A DNA stretch of 45,003 nucleotides from Methanobacterium sp. UBA410 (GTDB lineage: Archaea; Methanobacteriota; Methanobacteria; Methanobacteriales; Methanobacteriaceae): NCBI GenBank assembly GCA_002498385.1, contig DAHH01000007.1, positions 27,808 through 72,810 of the forward strand, given 5' to 3'. The notes beneath the pieces were generated by a model. It was not told where the DNA came from and did not search any database. It was given only the letters and a program-made list of their open reading frames with translations. Shown here in pieces: positions 44,555 through 45,003 of this stretch; position 1 is the stretch's first letter, and each line of letters starts with the position of its first letter. The position numbers and the translations under genes were made by a program.

Positions 44555-45003
44555 GTTTTTTACCTTTTATTTGCTTAGTTTTTATTTTTTCTTTATTTTT
44601 TCTGCTCTCACTGGAAATATTATTCTTAGCATTAATTATTTAATAATAAAATCCAGCTTAAATAATTCTGATTATTAAATATCTTATTTTAATTCCTTGT
44701 TCTAAATTCTCAAGTCAATGATCCTATGATCTTGATTCTCTTATAATTTTTTAGAAGTTTTAGAATAGAAATTTTTAGAATCTTTAGCAAAAAAATCCCA
44801 GAATAGTGCTCTGGATATAAATTTTATAAAAAATGGTGCTTGAAAAAAATGAAAGAGTTGCAGACAAAAATAATTGCGGATAAAATGGAAAAGTAAAAAA
44901 ATATGAACACAGAATAAAATCAGAACAATAAAGGATAGAATAAACCAATAAGAACGATTAGATCTTGATTAAATCATCTCTAAATTGAAAAAAAAGTTAA
45001 ATT
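44555..45003. other. Gene-free AT-rich end of the window
   Basis: About 450 bases upstream of endoQ with no open frame of note, long A and T runs and short imperfect repeats. A gene may begin beyond the window edge. Confidence 0.5.

Overview
The window comes from a methanogenic archaeon of the Methanobacteriales, most likely Methanobacterium or a close relative. Evidence: a complete F420-reducing hydrogenase operon (frhADGB), a family-B DNA polymerase that ends right after the DTD motif (the split PolB of this order), archaeal RNase P RNA, an intron-bearing tRNA-Trp, endonuclease Q, an F420-dependent oxidoreductase, a type II methionine aminopeptidase, and AT-rich spacers with TATA-box promoters. 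It also carries the bacterial-type grpE-dnaK-dnaJ chaperone set found in mesophilic methanogens.

Layout. 0.2-4.7 kb: slipin, Trk potassium uptake (TrkH, TrkA), and a YdjM/DUF457 membrane protein. 4.8-6.1 kb: a metallo-beta-lactamase-fold hydrolase, then tRNA-Cys and intron-containing tRNA-Trp as one unit. 6.2-10.7 kb: small membrane and secreted proteins, a RibD-like reductase, a flavodoxin, and two decayed genes (a proC-like reductase and an alpha/beta hydrolase). 10.9-12.6 kb: a MacB-type ABC exporter. 13.4-15 kb: two tandem acetyltransferase paralogs. 15.1-16.9 kb: the large PolB subunit. 17-20 kb: a DUF4386 protein, a hairpin with a tiny ORF, a nitroreductase, a methyltransferase, and a transposase scar. 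20.6-23.9 kb: larB and hypF, both metallocofactor genes. 24-28.8 kb: an ArsR-like regulator divergent from grpE-dnaK-dnaJ, with palindromes in the shared promoter. 29-34 kb: an F420-dependent oxidoreductase, a sugar-dehydrogenase-like propeller fused to a Cys-rich DUF2769-like tail, an AhpD-like protein, a damaged membrane-protein gene, and a lone FtsX permease. 34.1-36.8 kb: initiator tRNA and rnpB, two coiled-coil membrane proteins, and map. 37-42.5 kb: frhADGB, a PepSY-like secreted protein, a PAC2 protein, and two tRNA-Arg genes. 42.5-45 kb: a 31-residue membrane peptide and endonuclease Q.

How the parts connect. HypF makes the cyanide ligands for the NiFe site of FrhA, and FrhD is the matching maturation protease. 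Reduced F420 from Frh could serve the F420-dependent oxidoreductase. RNase P RNA lies directly behind a tRNA substrate.

The most unusual window-wide signal is that most longer spacers carry one or more short tandem or near-tandem duplications (about 11-27 bp units, usually two copies), almost always outside genes. Other points worth a look: a cis-acting C34 methylation guide in the tRNA-Trp intron, a TATA box inside a 19-bp palindrome upstream of grpE, a hairpin that would sequester the ribosome-binding site of a 19-residue ORF, and the propeller-DUF2769 fusion. I found no CRISPR array, no prophage and no clearly novel multigene defence or metabolic system.
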